Positions 50,543-60,935 of a DNA stretch of 64,000 bases are shown one piece after another. Made by a program: the position numbers and the translations under genes. The notes beneath the pieces were generated by a model. The model had not been told where the DNA came from. It saw only the letters and a list, made by a program, of their open reading frames with translations, and did not search any database. Position 1 is the stretch's first letter; each line of letters begins with the position of its first letter. Source of the DNA: Hymenobacter convexus (GTDB lineage Bacteria > Bacteroidota > Bacteroidia > Cytophagales > Hymenobacteraceae); contig NZ_JAUQON010000015.1 of the NCBI RefSeq assembly GCF_030580955.1, forward strand, positions 80,627 to 144,626. Direction: 5' to 3'.

Positions 50543-50578
50543 ATGCGAATGTGCTGTTGCCGCCCGTGTTGTTGCTAA
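50543..50578 (+). CDS. Cysteine-rich leader mini-ORF (MRMCCCRPCCC)
   Basis: Eleven codons plus TAA, six of them cysteine (TGC TGT TGC ... TGT TGT TGC). It lies between the SAM riboswitch and metY, in the transcript leader. The same frame is open back to ATGs at 50420 and 50354, so the peptide could be the end of a 52- or 74-residue product. A run of regulatory codons placed just before a sulfur-amino-acid gene is the signature of a translational attenuator sensing charged tRNA-Cys. Poly-cysteine leader peptides are known ahead of cysteine genes in mycobacteria; I know of none described here. Translation is not proven. Confidence 0.5.
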   Translation: MRMCCCRPCCC

Positions 50579-50795
50579 GCTGATTTCGGCTTAGCCCCCC
50601 TCCCCTCCTTTCTGGATTTTTCTGGTGGCTTGCCACGTCCGCCGCGTGCCCTTTCGGGGCCAGGCGGGCGGGTTCGGGTCGCCGCTGCAACACGGGCTTA
50701 TCGGGGGATTATTTGGCCACAACGCTTTCACCGCAAGGCTTTTGGCAAATCCAATCAAACAATCTGGTTTTTCAACCTCCCAAATCAACCGCATC

Positions 50796-52175
<1,380 letters not shown>

Positions 52176-52369
52176 ACCCCATTGCCGCCGGCGGGCCACC
52201 TCTGGTGGGCCGGCGCCAGCCTCGCTGGTGGCATCGTTAGTTGGCAGCGGTAGAATCGGCCCACGGGCGCGCCTGCTTTCCTGATTTTAGTTGGAGGAAG
52301 GATGGGGGTGAGATACCATGGGCGGGCTTCGTGCGCCGGTTCTACCACTGCTTTTAGTTTTTGAACATC

Positions 52370-53398
52370 ATGTCAGACCAGTTTTTTTACATCCCCAGCC
52401 TGCCCCTCGAAAGCGGCGAAACCCTGGCCGACGCCCGCGTGGCGTACCGCACCTGGGGCCAGCTGAACGAGGACCGCGACAACGTGGTGTGGGTGTGCCA
52501 CGCCCTCACGGCCAACGCCAACGTGCTGGCCTGGTGGCCGGGCCTGGTGGGGCCGGGCTGCTACTACGACCCCGCCGACTGGTTCATCATCTGCGCCAAC
52601 GTGCAGGGCTCTTGCTACGGCAGCACCAGCCCGCGCGACCGGGACCCCGCCACCGGCCAGCCCCGCTACCAGCACTTCCCCCTGCTGACCATTCGGGACC
52701 TCGTGACGGCCCATGAACTGCTGCGGCAGGACCTGGGCATTACGGATATTCACACATTGATTGGGGGCTCTTTGGGCGGGCAGCAGGCGCTGGAATGGGC
52801 CGTGCAGCGGCCCGATTTGTTCGACCACCTGGTCGTTATTGCCACCAACGCCCGGCATTCGGCCTGGGGCATCGCCTTTAATGAGGCCCAGCGGCTGGCC
52901 ATCGAGGCAGACCCGACCTACGCCGCCGGCCAGCCTGGTGGGGGCGATGACGGCCTGCGCGCCGCCCGGGCCATGGCCCTGCTCAGCTACCGCAGCTATC
53001 CCGCCTACGCCGAAACCCAAACCGACCCTGACGACGACGAACTGCCGCGCGAACACCGCGCCAGCCGCTACCAGCGTTACCAAGGCGACAAGCTGGTGGC
53101 CCGCTTCGACGCCTACAGCTACGTGGCCCTGAGCCACAGCATGGACTCGCACAACCTGGGCCGGGGCCGGGGCGGCGTGCCGGCGGCGCTGCGGCGCATT
53201 GGCGCGCATACCCTGGTGCTGGGCATCACGTCCGATGTCTTGTTTCCGCTCAGCGAGCAGCGGGAGCTGGCCGCCCACATTCCTGGAGCAATGTACGCCG
53301 AGCTGGACTCGCGCTACGGACACGACGGCTTCCTGCTGGAAACGGCGGCCATCACGCACTTTCTGGAGCGGTTCTACGCGCCCACGTTCGTGCACTAG
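52370..53398 (+). CDS. metX: Homoserine O-acetyltransferase
   Basis: A 342-residue alpha/beta-hydrolase-fold acyltransferase that acetylates homoserine with acetyl-CoA, supplying MetY. The nucleophile is S134 in IGGSLGGQQALEW, the acid lies in GITSDVLFPLSEQ, and the His is in RYGHDGFLLE. ALTANANVLAWWPGLVG and NVQGSCYGSTSPRD are family segments. The ATG at 52370 (MSDQFFY) is preferred to a TTG three codons before. A 194-nt gap with two GC-rich hairpins (52187-52214 and 52216-52228) separates it from metY. Confidence 0.95.
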   Translation: MSDQFFYIPSLPLESGETLADARVAYRTWGQLNEDRDNVVWVCHALTANANVLAWWPGLVGPGCYYDPADWFIICANVQGSCYGSTSPRDRDPATGQPRYQHFPLLTIRDLVTAHELLRQDLGITDIHTLIGGSLGGQQALEWAVQRPDLFDHLVVIATNARHSAWGIAFNEAQRLAIEADPTYAAGQPGGGDDGLRAARAMALLSYRSYPAYAETQTDPDDDELPREHRASRYQRYQGDKLVARFDAYSYVALSHSMDSHNLGRGRGGVPAALRRIGAHTLVLGITSDVLFPLSEQRELAAHIPGAMYAELDSRYGHDGFLLETAAITHFLERFYAPTFVH

Positions 53399-53608
53399 CA
53401 ACTGGCCCTGCCGGGCGCTGAGTGACTTGAGTATCGAGATGCCCTCAGACGCCGGAAACCGCCTTTTGAAGCACAAGGCGGCGACGCATGGTACAACGCT
53501 TGGCTCGGAAGCACAAAAGACTGCGCGGCAGCACAAACATGTTGGGAGAAGTACAAGCAAACGGCTTAACTGGCGGCATTTGTGGCTGCCAAATTTAATG
53601 ATATTGTG

Positions 53609-54865
53609 ATGAGAGAGAATAACCCGTTGCGCATCGGCCTGATAGGGTTCGGCTGCGTGGGACAAGGATTTTACAACATCGTGGAGCAGCAGCCGGGCCT
53701 GAATCTGGCCATCACGCGCATTGCGGTGAAGACACCTGGCAAGGCCCGCCCATTGCCCGCCGAATGCTTCACCTACCACGCCGATGAGCTGCTGGCCGAC
53801 CCGGACCTGGACCTGCTGGTGGAAGTCATCGACGATGCCACCGAGGCCTTCCGGCTGGTGAGCGCGGCCCTGCGCCAGGGCCGCCGCGTGGCCACGGCCA
53901 ACAAGGCCATGCTGGCCCGCCACCTGCCCGAGCTGGTGCAATTGCAGGCCGAGTTCGGCGGCACGCTGCTGTACGAGGCGGCGGTGTGCGGCAGCATTCC
54001 GGTGGTGCGCACCCTGGACCAATACTTCAGCCACGAGCCGCTGCGAGCGGTGAGCGGCATCTTCAATGGCTCCTCCAACTACGTGCTGACGCGCATGAGC
54101 GAGGAAGGCTCTGACTACGCGGTGGCGCTGGCGGAAGCCCAGGCGCTGGGCTTCGCCGAAACCGACCCTTCGCTGGACATGGGCGCCTTCGACCCGCGCT
54201 CGAAAGCGGTGATTCTGGCGGCCCACGCCTACGGCGTGTTTCTGGCGGTCGACGAGGTGCTGAATCTGGGCATTGAAGGCATTGCGGCGGCCGACATTGC
54301 GTGGGCAGCAGCGCAAGGGCAGAAAATAAAAGTGGTGGCTGGCCTCTACCGCCTGCCCGGCGGTGGCCTTACGGCCCTGGTGACGCCGCAACTGCTGGGA
54401 CCCGAGTCGGCGCTCTACGGCGTGGAGCGGGAGTTCAACGGCGTGGTGATTGAGGCGGAGTTTGCCGGCACGCAGTTCTTGCAGGGACGCGGCGCCGGCG
54501 GCCACCCCACCGGCTCGGCCGTGCTGGCCGACGTGCTGGCCCTGCGGCGCGGCCTGCGCTACGCCTACGCCAAGCGGCCCACCGCGCCCGACGCGCAACT
54601 CACCCACGGCCTCGAACTTGAAGCCTACGTGCGCCACCCCGACGCTGGCGTGCTGCGCGAAGTGCTGACCTGGCTGGAGCTGCCCCCCGAGGCCCTGCAC
54701 ACCGATGCGCACGGCAGCTTTGCCACCGGCGCGGTGCCCGTGCAGCAGCTTTGGGCCTGGCGCCAGGAGCTGCGCAGCCTGGGCGTGTTTGTGGCGCGGC
54801 AGGGCGAGGTACGGCCGGTGGCGGTGCCCGCCGGCGCGGCCCTGGCCACGGCCGAGCTGGTCTGA
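53609..54865 (+). CDS. hom: Homoserine dehydrogenase
   Basis: A 418-residue NAD(P)-dependent enzyme reducing aspartate semialdehyde to homoserine, the substrate of MetX. The dinucleotide loop is IGLIGFGCVGQG (9-20). Catalytic-domain segments are ATANKAMLA, YEAAVCGSIPVVRTL, GIFNGSSNYVLTRM and GFAETDPSLDMGAFD. The region after RGAGGHPTGSAVLADVLAL has a shortened tail without an obvious complete ACT domain. It follows metX after a 210-nt gap that contains repeated GAAGCACAA-like words and no recognised signal. Confidence 0.92.
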   Translation: MRENNPLRIGLIGFGCVGQGFYNIVEQQPGLNLAITRIAVKTPGKARPLPAECFTYHADELLADPDLDLLVEVIDDATEAFRLVSAALRQGRRVATANKAMLARHLPELVQLQAEFGGTLLYEAAVCGSIPVVRTLDQYFSHEPLRAVSGIFNGSSNYVLTRMSEEGSDYAVALAEAQALGFAETDPSLDMGAFDPRSKAVILAAHAYGVFLAVDEVLNLGIEGIAAADIAWAAAQGQKIKVVAGLYRLPGGGLTALVTPQLLGPESALYGVEREFNGVVIEAEFAGTQFLQGRGAGGHPTGSAVLADVLALRRGLRYAYAKRPTAPDAQLTHGLELEAYVRHPDAGVLREVLTWLELPPEALHTDAHGSFATGAVPVQQLWAWRQELRSLGVFVARQGEVRPVAVPAGAALATAELV

Positions 54866-54885
54866 GCTAGCCGGGGGCGAAAGAG

Positions 54886-54922
54886 AAAGGGGCCCGATTC
54901 AGCTGAATCGGGCCCCTTTTTT
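54886..54922. terminator. Bidirectional Rho-independent terminator
   Basis: A perfect palindrome AAAGGGGCCCGATTC-AGCT-GAATCGGGCCCCTTT with a T-run sits between hom and the convergent esterase gene. Confidence 0.92.
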
Positions 54923-54951
54923 GGGGATTTGCCTTGCCGTGGCGGTGGCGC

Positions 54952-56184
54952 TTACTTGAACTCCAGCCGCACGGCCGGCTGGCCGGGCAGCTTCAGCCAA
55001 TACACGCCGGGCTGGAGGGTGCCGCGCAACACGTCGAGGGCGTGGGCGTCGGGGCTGACGGTGCGCACCACGCGGCCGGCGGCGTCGAGCAGCTGGGCCT
55101 GCAGCGGTAGCAGCAGCTCCTTGGGCAGCACCAGGTGCACGGCTTCGGCGGCGGGGATGGGGTAGGCCTGGGCGGCGGGCAGGGCGCTGGCTTTGCTGGT
55201 GGCGAGGGCCGTGCCGGCCTGCCCGAGGCTGGGCCGCAGGAAGTCGCGGATGGCGCGGAAGGTGGTGTCGGCGTAGGCCGCGTTGCTTTCGAAGGGAATG
55301 TGGCCGGCGCGGGAGAGGCGCACCAGCGTGTTGCGAATGCCCACCTGCGTGGCGCGGGGGTTCAGGCGGCCGCTGCCGTACACGTACTTGGGCGGCAGCG
55401 GGCTGCCCACCCGGCCCTGCAGGTAGGGCACGGTGGCGTCGGCGGTGCCGTGCACGCTGAGCAGCGGGGCGTTGCCGGCCTCGATGAGGCTGGGGTTTTC
55501 GGTGGCGCCGCTCAGGTTGAGCACGGCCAGCGGGGCGCTGCTGTAGCCGGGGTTGCCGCTGGCGCCTTCTATGCCGCCCAGGGCGGCCAGGCCCACGTAG
55601 GCCGGCACTTCGGTGGCTTTGTCGAGGTAGCCCACCTCCAGCGCCGCGAAGGCCCCGGCCGAGGAGCCGCCCACGGTGATGTAGGCGGGGTTTACCTTGT
55701 AGGTTTTGGTGGTGGCGGCGTCTTTGCGGAAGAAGCGCACGGCGGCCCGCAGGTCCTGCATGCCCCGAATGGCCGACTTGGCAATGTTCACCGAATCGAG
55801 GCCGCCCGCGAGGATGGTGCCGAAATCAAGCAGCCGGTAATCGATGCTGGCCGTGACGTAGCCCAGCCGGGCAAAGCGCGTGCACACGTCAACCATGTAG
55901 GCATCGGTGCGCGCGCCGGTGATGAAGCCGCCCTGGTGCGCGAAAATGATGACCGGCCGGCGGCTCACGGTGTCGCCCGTGGGCTGGTAGATGTCCATCA
56001 GCAATTGCTGGTTGGCGCCGGCCGAGTTCACGGCCGCGCCAAAGCTGACGCCCGACGTCACCGTTACGTTCGCGAACCGGGGCTGGTAGTACCGCCCGCG
56101 GGTGGTATCGATGCGGGCCTGGGCCGAAGCCGAATGCGCGCCGGCCACCAACAGCGCGACGAGAAGCAGGAGTAAAGATTTCAT
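54952..56184 (-). CDS. Secreted alpha/beta-hydrolase esterase with T9SS-like tail (paralogue 1)
   Basis: A 410-residue exported enzyme starting MKSLLLLLVALL, signal ending ASAQARI. The hydrolase domain (about 35-335) has the oxyanion strand VIIFAHQGGF, nucleophile S175 in VGGSSAGAFAALE, and the acid region LLSVHGTADATVPY; the His is probably in RAGHIPFES. It is close to carboxylesterase/BD-FAE-like acyl esterases that act on sugar or lipid esters. Residues about 350-410 resemble a T9SS sorting domain, but the usual YPNP motif is altered to YPIP. It is in tandem with, and clearly paralogous to, the next gene. Confidence 0.85.
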   Translation of the reverse strand: MKSLLLLLVALLVAGAHSASAQARIDTTRGRYYQPRFANVTVTSGVSFGAAVNSAGANQQLLMDIYQPTGDTVSRRPVIIFAHQGGFITGARTDAYMVDVCTRFARLGYVTASIDYRLLDFGTILAGGLDSVNIAKSAIRGMQDLRAAVRFFRKDAATTKTYKVNPAYITVGGSSAGAFAALEVGYLDKATEVPAYVGLAALGGIEGASGNPGYSSAPLAVLNLSGATENPSLIEAGNAPLLSVHGTADATVPYLQGRVGSPLPPKYVYGSGRLNPRATQVGIRNTLVRLSRAGHIPFESNAAYADTTFRAIRDFLRPSLGQAGTALATSKASALPAAQAYPIPAAEAVHLVLPKELLLPLQAQLLDAAGRVVRTVSPDAHALDVLRGTLQPGVYWLKLPGQPAVRLEFK

Positions 56185-56328
56185 ATAGCCGAGAAGTGTG
56201 CCGGGAGAAGAAGAAGCCGCGAAACGGGCCGCGGCTTCGTCCCAATGATACAACGAATTTTAGCAGTTGGTTGCCCGGAAGGCGGTCTTTTACAAGGAGA
56301 AATGTCCGGGCGCAGTTTCTTGCCCGAG

Positions 56329-59292
56329 CTACTGCACCACCACGCGGCGCACCAGCGGCACGCCCGCCACGCGCAGGTGCAGCTGGTAGACGCCGGGCGC
56401 CAGGCCGCGCACGCTCACCTCGCCGGTGAGGGGCTGGCCGGCGGGGGCCGACAGCGCCAGGCGGCGCACCGTCTGGCCCAGGGCGTTGGTCAGCTCGGCC
56501 ATGGCGGCAGCGGCGCCACCGGGCAGCGGCAGCACCACCTGGAAGCTCTCCGAAGCCGGGTTGGGATACACCTGCAGCTGGGCGGCCAGGGCCTGGGCCG
56601 GGCTGGTGGCCAGCACGCCGGCAGCGCTCAGCTCCAGGGCGAAGCGGCCGGGGGCGGTGGTGCCGGCCACGCTGAAGGCGTAGCGCGTGCCGGCGGCCAG
56701 CGGGGTGCGGGTGCCCGTCAGGGCATCGGTCAGGGTGAGGGCGCCGGGGGCGTAGTTGGCCAGCTGCGCGGCGGTGAGGACGTAGGCGCCGGGCGCGGGC
56801 ACCGACACGGACAGCAGCACGGTGGTGGGTGCCCCCACCGTGGGCAAGCCGTTGATGGCCAGCGGCTCGCCGGCGGCCACCGTGGCCAGGTTCAGGCCGC
56901 TGGGGTTGGGCAGCTTCACGGCGTCGGAGGCGGCATCAACCCCGGCGGTGGCGCTGGCCTGCTGGTAGAGGTAGGCTTCGTCGGCCAGCGCGGGCGTGGC
57001 GGCGGCGGCCAGCGTGAGGCGCAGCTGCGGCCGGGCATCGGCGGTGGTGCGCTGCACGGTGGCGGTGTTGGCGGTGGCGAAGTCGGTGATACGGGCGGCC
57101 AGCGGGAAGTTGAGCGTGACGGGCGCGCTGCTGAGCGAGCGCACGAAGAAGCCCTGTCCCAGCGGGATGGTGGCGCCCGTGCCGCCCACGCCGTTCACGT
57201 AGGCGCGGTAGTTGCCGGCATATTGGGCCGTGCTCACGAAGATGTACATGGCGCCGCTCATGCCCGCGGGCACCGGCACCAGGTCCCAGTTCAGGGCCGA
57301 GGCGAAGGGGTTGCCCACCAGGTGCCAGCCGGCGGTGGCCGTGGCGGCGGCGGGCAGGGTCACGGCAAAGTCGGCGTTGTTGCCGTTGAGGGGGCTGGTG
57401 AGGGCGATGGTCTGCCCCGCCGTGATGTTGATGGCGTAGCCGAACCCGCGCGACGAAGAAATGGGCGTCGCAACGACGGGCAGTGAGGGCACAAACCAGC
57501 CCTTGTCGAACTCCGAGTAGCTGGTGGCCGGCGAGGTAGTGGCCCGGGTCTGGTTGTAGGCAAACACGTTCGGGAAGGGCGTCACCAGGTCGGGCCGGGT
57601 GCTGGAGTTGTAGGCCGCGTTCAGCACCGGCGTGAAGGCGGGCGCGCTCACGTTGGCCAGGCTGGCAAAGTCAAACGGCACGGTGAGGTGGCGGTAGCCC
57701 AGGCCGGGGTTCACGCTGGGTTCGAGGTAGCGTTGCAGGGTGAAGGCGGTGCGGGTGGTGCCGGTACCGGGCGTCACGAGGGCCGTGCCGCTGGCGCTGG
57801 AAAGCAGCGTCAGGGCGGCGTTGCTGTTTTCGAGGGTGCCGCTGGTGGGCAGCAGGCGCTGGCGGATGCTCAACGCGCTGGTCAGGGTGAGGCTGTTGAC
57901 GTCGGGCACGGCCATTTCCAGCTCGCGCACGGTGGCGGGCAGGCCCGTGCCGGTGGCCTGGCTGCCGGCGCCGGTGTAGGCATAGCTGGCGTCGTTGCTG
58001 AACGTACGGCTGCCCGTGTTGCGGATGGCCCCGGTGGCGCCGCTGGCGCTGATGCCCGCCGCATCGCAGATGCGCAGCGCCCCGCCGGCCTGCAGGTCGA
58101 AGCTGCCCGGGCCGTCCACCACGAAGCAGCTGGTGTTGAGGGCGCCGGCCGGCTGGCCGCTCAGCCCTTTAATAACCAGCGTGCCGTACACCGTCACGTT
58201 GCCGCCGAGGGTGGCCGTGCCGCTGTTGATGGTGATGTCCTGGTAGGAGCCGGCGGGCACGGCGGTGTTCGTATTAATAACGAGGCTGGGATAGGCCACC
58301 ACGAAGGGCGCCAGCAGCGGGCGCAGGAAGGCGCGGATGTCGCGGTAGGTGGTGTCGGCGTAGGCCGCCGAGCTGGCGCTGCCGGTGTTGGCGCTCTGCA
58401 CCGGGTACTGCGGAATGTGGGGCGCCTTGCTGAAGCGGCGCAGCACGTTGGGCACGCCCACGCCGGTGGCGTAGGGGTTCAGCAGGCCGCTGCCGAACAC
58501 GTACTTGGGCGGCAGGCCCGCCCCCACCCGGCCCTTGAGGTAGGGCACCACGGCGTCGGAAGTGCCGTGGGCGCTGTAGAGGGGCGCGTTGCCGGCTTCG
58601 ATGATGCTGACCGGATTGGTGGCGCCGCTCAGGTTGAGCACCGCCAGCGGGAAGCTGTTGTAGCCCGGGTGGCCGCTGCTGCCCTCAATGTCGGCGGCGG
58701 TGAGGTTCAGGTCGGCCGTCGTTTCGCTCACCTTGTCGAGGTAGCCCACTTCGAGCGCCGCGAAGGCGCCCGCCGACGCCCCGCCCACCACAATGCGGCT
58801 GGGGCTGACGCGGTAGGCGTTGGCGGTGGCGGCGTCTTCGCGGAAGAAGCGCACGGCGGCGCGCAGGTCCTGCATGCCCCGAATGGCGGCCAGGCTCACG
58901 CCGGTGGTGTCGGTGGGGGTGAATACCAGGAAGGGGTTGAGGCGGTAGTCGATGCTGGCCGTGACGTAGCCCAGCTTGGCAAACTGCGTGCACACCTGCA
59001 CCATGTACGACTCGCCGCGCGAGCCCGTGACGAAGCCGCCCTGGTGGGCGAAGATGATAACCGGCCGCTGCGCCGTGGCGTCGCCCGCGGGCTGGTACAC
59101 GTCCATGAGCAGCGGCAGGGGGCGGCCGAGAAAGTCGGTCGTGTTGCCGTAGACCACGCCCGAAGTTGTCGTCACGGTGGTGAACTTGGGCTGGAAGTAG
59201 CGCCCGTTGGTGGTGTCAATCGGCATCTGGGCCAGGGCACTGTGGCAGGTGCCCAGCACCAGCAGCAGCGCAAACAGTAGAGAAGCTTTCAT
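56329..59292 (-). CDS. Large secreted alpha/beta-hydrolase with beta-rich insert and T9SS tail (paralogue 2)
   Basis: A 987-residue exported protein starting MKASLLFALLL, signal ending ALAQMPI. Residues about 35-350 repeat the hydrolase of the neighbouring gene almost block for block, with nucleophile S173 in VVGGASAGAFAALE and the acid region LYSAHGTSDAVVPY. A 500-residue beta-rich middle follows, first a polymorphic-membrane-like stretch (PAGSYQDITINSGTATLGGNVTVYG), then strands with RHLTVPFDFASLANV and WHLVGNPFASALNWD as in many Bacteroidota exoproteins. The tail (LQVYPNPASESFQVVL to the end) is a T9SS type A domain. The substrate is unknown. Confidence 0.85.
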   Translation of the reverse strand: MKASLLFALLLVLGTCHSALAQMPIDTTNGRYFQPKFTTVTTTSGVVYGNTTDFLGRPLPLLMDVYQPAGDATAQRPVIIFAHQGGFVTGSRGESYMVQVCTQFAKLGYVTASIDYRLNPFLVFTPTDTTGVSLAAIRGMQDLRAAVRFFREDAATANAYRVSPSRIVVGGASAGAFAALEVGYLDKVSETTADLNLTAADIEGSSGHPGYNSFPLAVLNLSGATNPVSIIEAGNAPLYSAHGTSDAVVPYLKGRVGAGLPPKYVFGSGLLNPYATGVGVPNVLRRFSKAPHIPQYPVQSANTGSASSAAYADTTYRDIRAFLRPLLAPFVVAYPSLVINTNTAVPAGSYQDITINSGTATLGGNVTVYGTLVIKGLSGQPAGALNTSCFVVDGPGSFDLQAGGALRICDAAGISASGATGAIRNTGSRTFSNDASYAYTGAGSQATGTGLPATVRELEMAVPDVNSLTLTSALSIRQRLLPTSGTLENSNAALTLLSSASGTALVTPGTGTTRTAFTLQRYLEPSVNPGLGYRHLTVPFDFASLANVSAPAFTPVLNAAYNSSTRPDLVTPFPNVFAYNQTRATTSPATSYSEFDKGWFVPSLPVVATPISSSRGFGYAINITAGQTIALTSPLNGNNADFAVTLPAAATATAGWHLVGNPFASALNWDLVPVPAGMSGAMYIFVSTAQYAGNYRAYVNGVGGTGATIPLGQGFFVRSLSSAPVTLNFPLAARITDFATANTATVQRTTADARPQLRLTLAAAATPALADEAYLYQQASATAGVDAASDAVKLPNPSGLNLATVAAGEPLAINGLPTVGAPTTVLLSVSVPAPGAYVLTAAQLANYAPGALTLTDALTGTRTPLAAGTRYAFSVAGTTAPGRFALELSAAGVLATSPAQALAAQLQVYPNPASESFQVVLPLPGGAAAAMAELTNALGQTVRRLALSAPAGQPLTGEVSVRGLAPGVYQLHLRVAGVPLVRRVVVQ

Positions 59293-59527
59293 AGAAAAGC
59301 GGGTTGGAAACGTGAAAGGGATGGAGCCAATGGGCTGACGTAGAATCGGGCCGTAGGGTTGGGCGACCAGGCAAACCGGCGTTTCGAAGGTACAACCTGC
59401 GTTATTTGCAGTCGCGCCGCTCGCGTGGCGCAGTTGCCCCCGCCCGTCGTTGCACCGCGCTCTGGTGGCGGCGCCCCCGTCCGGGCGGGGGCAGGCCCCG
59501 CCCCTCCCCCTGTCAGCCCATCCCCCC

Positions 59528-60436
59528 ATGTCCATCCTCTTTCCTCCCGCCCTGCAAGCCGGCCAGCGCGTGGCCCTCGTGAGCCCGGCCCGCAAAATAT
59601 CGGCCGCCGAGCTGGCCCCCGCCGTTGCCACCCTCGAAAGCTGGGGCCTAAACGTGGTGCTCGGCGACAGCATTGCCGGCGACTACCACCAGTTTGCCGG
59701 CCCCGACGAGCTGCGCCGCGCCGACTTCCAGCGCCAGCTCGACGACCCCACCATCCGCGCCATCCTCTGCGCCCGGGGCGGCTACGGCACCGCCCGCATC
59801 GTGGACGGGCTGGACTTTGCCGGCTTCCGGGCCGCGCCCAAGTGGGTGGCCGGCTTTTCGGACATCACCGTGCTCAATGCCCACCTGCTGGCCCTGGGCT
59901 ACGCCAGCATCCACGGCGTGATGCCGGTGCTCTTTCACCAGGCCGGCGGCGAGCTGGCCCTCGAAACCCTGCGCCGGGCCTTGTTCGGCGAAGCCTTTCA
60001 GCCCATTGCCGCCCCGCCCCACGCCCTCAACCGCCCCGGCACCGCCACCGGCGCGCTGGTGGGCGGCAACCTGAGCCTGCTCCAGACGGTGACCGGCACG
60101 GCCTCGCAGGCCGGCTTCGCGGGCCGCATCCTGTTTCTGGAAGACCTCGACGAGTACCTCTACCACATCGACCGCATGATGCTGCACCTGCACCGCAGCG
60201 GCCAGCTGGCGGGCCTGGCCGGCCTGGTGGTGGGCCACTTCTCCGATATGCGCGACAACGCCATTCCCTTCGGCTCGTCGGCCTGGGAAATCATCGACCG
60301 CTACGCACGTATGTACGACTTTCCGGTAGCCTACAACTTCCCGGTGGGCCACGAGGCCGACAACCTGGCGCTGACGGTGGGGCAGGTGGCGACGCTGACG
60401 GTGGACGCCACCGGGGGCCGGCTCACGGTCCTGTAG
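59528..60436 (+). CDS. LD-carboxypeptidase (murein tetrapeptide carboxypeptidase)
   Basis: A 302-residue serine peptidase of family S66, which trims the terminal D-Ala from muropeptide tetrapeptides during peptidoglycan recycling. The catalytic Ser is S111 in VAGFSDITVLNAHL, the Glu lies in RILFLEDLDEYLYHIDRMM and the His in FPVGHEADN. RAILCARGGYGTARIVDGLDF is the conserved oxyanion region. MSILFPP at 59528 was taken as start. There is no signal peptide, so a cytoplasmic enzyme is expected. It is divergent from the large esterase gene. Confidence 0.93.
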   Translation: MSILFPPALQAGQRVALVSPARKISAAELAPAVATLESWGLNVVLGDSIAGDYHQFAGPDELRRADFQRQLDDPTIRAILCARGGYGTARIVDGLDFAGFRAAPKWVAGFSDITVLNAHLLALGYASIHGVMPVLFHQAGGELALETLRRALFGEAFQPIAAPPHALNRPGTATGALVGGNLSLLQTVTGTASQAGFAGRILFLEDLDEYLYHIDRMMLHLHRSGQLAGLAGLVVGHFSDMRDNAIPFGSSAWEIIDRYARMYDFPVAYNFPVGHEADNLALTVGQVATLTVDATGGRLTVL

Positions 60437-60460
60437 CGTGGACTCTGCGAGTCCGCGCCC
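60433..60460. repeat. Diverged half of a family E element
   Basis: GTAGCGTGGACTCTGCGAGT followed by CCGCGC resembles one family E arm, starting at the LD-carboxypeptidase stop. Confidence 0.6.
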
Positions 60461-60500
60461 GCCGGCGCCGTTTGGGCGGCCGGCGCGGCGGCGCGGACGG

Positions 60501-60613
60501 GCGCCTCACCCCCTGCCCCCCTCTCCTCAGGGAGAGGGGGCACCGGCTTTGCGCCTATAAAATCGGCTGGCTCCCCCTCTCCTTGAGGAGAGGGGGCCGG
60601 GGGGTGAGGCGCC
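60501..60613. repeat. Dispersed palindromic element, family C
   Basis: The outer arms GCGCCTCACCCCCTGCCCCC and the inverted GGGGTGAGGCGCC enclose two hairpins of CCCTCTCC type, as in the copies at 21254 and 28827. A decayed extra half follows. Confidence 0.85.
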
Positions 60614-60678
60614 TCGCCGAACGATGCGGGAGAGGGGACCGGGGGGCAAGGCGCTTCGTTGAACGCTCCCGCCCCCGC

Positions 60679-60774
60679 CTACAGCTCGGCCAGCAGCGCG
60701 CCGAAGGTGTCCAGGCGCTGCGCGCCGGGCACGGCCAGCTTATCAAACACCAGGTAGTAACGATACTGGGAGCC
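60679..60774 (-). pseudogene. C-terminal remnant of an unidentified gene
   Basis: The minus-strand frame reads GSQYRYYLVFDKLAVPGA then QRLDTFGALLAEL and a TAG. It looks like a genuine protein end, with AT-richer codons than the flanks, but runs upstream into Ala/Gly low complexity and the family E palindrome with no start. The rest of the gene appears to have been lost. I do not recognise the family. Confidence 0.35.
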
Positions 60775-60809
60775 GGCCGCCGCCGCCCCGGCAGCCCGGC
60801 CGGCGGCGG

Positions 60810-60909
60810 CCGGACTGTAGCGCGGACTTTGTAGTCCGCGACTTCGCCCTTCCGCCACTGGCGCTGCCGGGGCGGGGTCGCGGACTACAAAGTCCGCGCT
60901 ACAGTCCGG
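60810..60909. repeat. Dispersed palindromic element, family E
   Basis: Arms of 31 nt (CCGGACTGTAGCGCGGACTT then TGTAGTCCGCG, and the exact inverted copy) flank a 38-nt GC-rich spacer. No mismatch was seen between the arms. Confidence 0.92.
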
Positions 60910-60935
60910 CCCCGCCCAAAAAACGCCCCCAATCG

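Larger units (their letters stand above)
49996..50795. other. 800-nt region: terminator, palindrome, promoter, riboswitch and leader ORF of the met operon
   Basis: No standard-size gene was seen. In order it holds the LysM gene terminator, a family A palindrome, a promoter (50220-50251), a SAM-I-type riboswitch (50280-50402), a cysteine-rich mini-ORF (50543-50578), and about 215 nt more before metY. Confidence 0.75.

Noticed and set aside
50354..50578. A 74-residue conventional protein gene
   Set aside because: The sequence before the cysteine run overlaps the riboswitch and has no family character. The short cysteine-rich frame is the more meaningful reading, though the 52-codon version from 50420 is not excluded.
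57688..59280. Long plus-strand open frame of 530 codons and similar antisense frames at 23.5, 40.1, 47.3 and 56.2 kb
   Set aside because: All lie opposite well-supported genes and show only Gly/Ala/His/Val-rich composition typical of GC-rich shadow frames.
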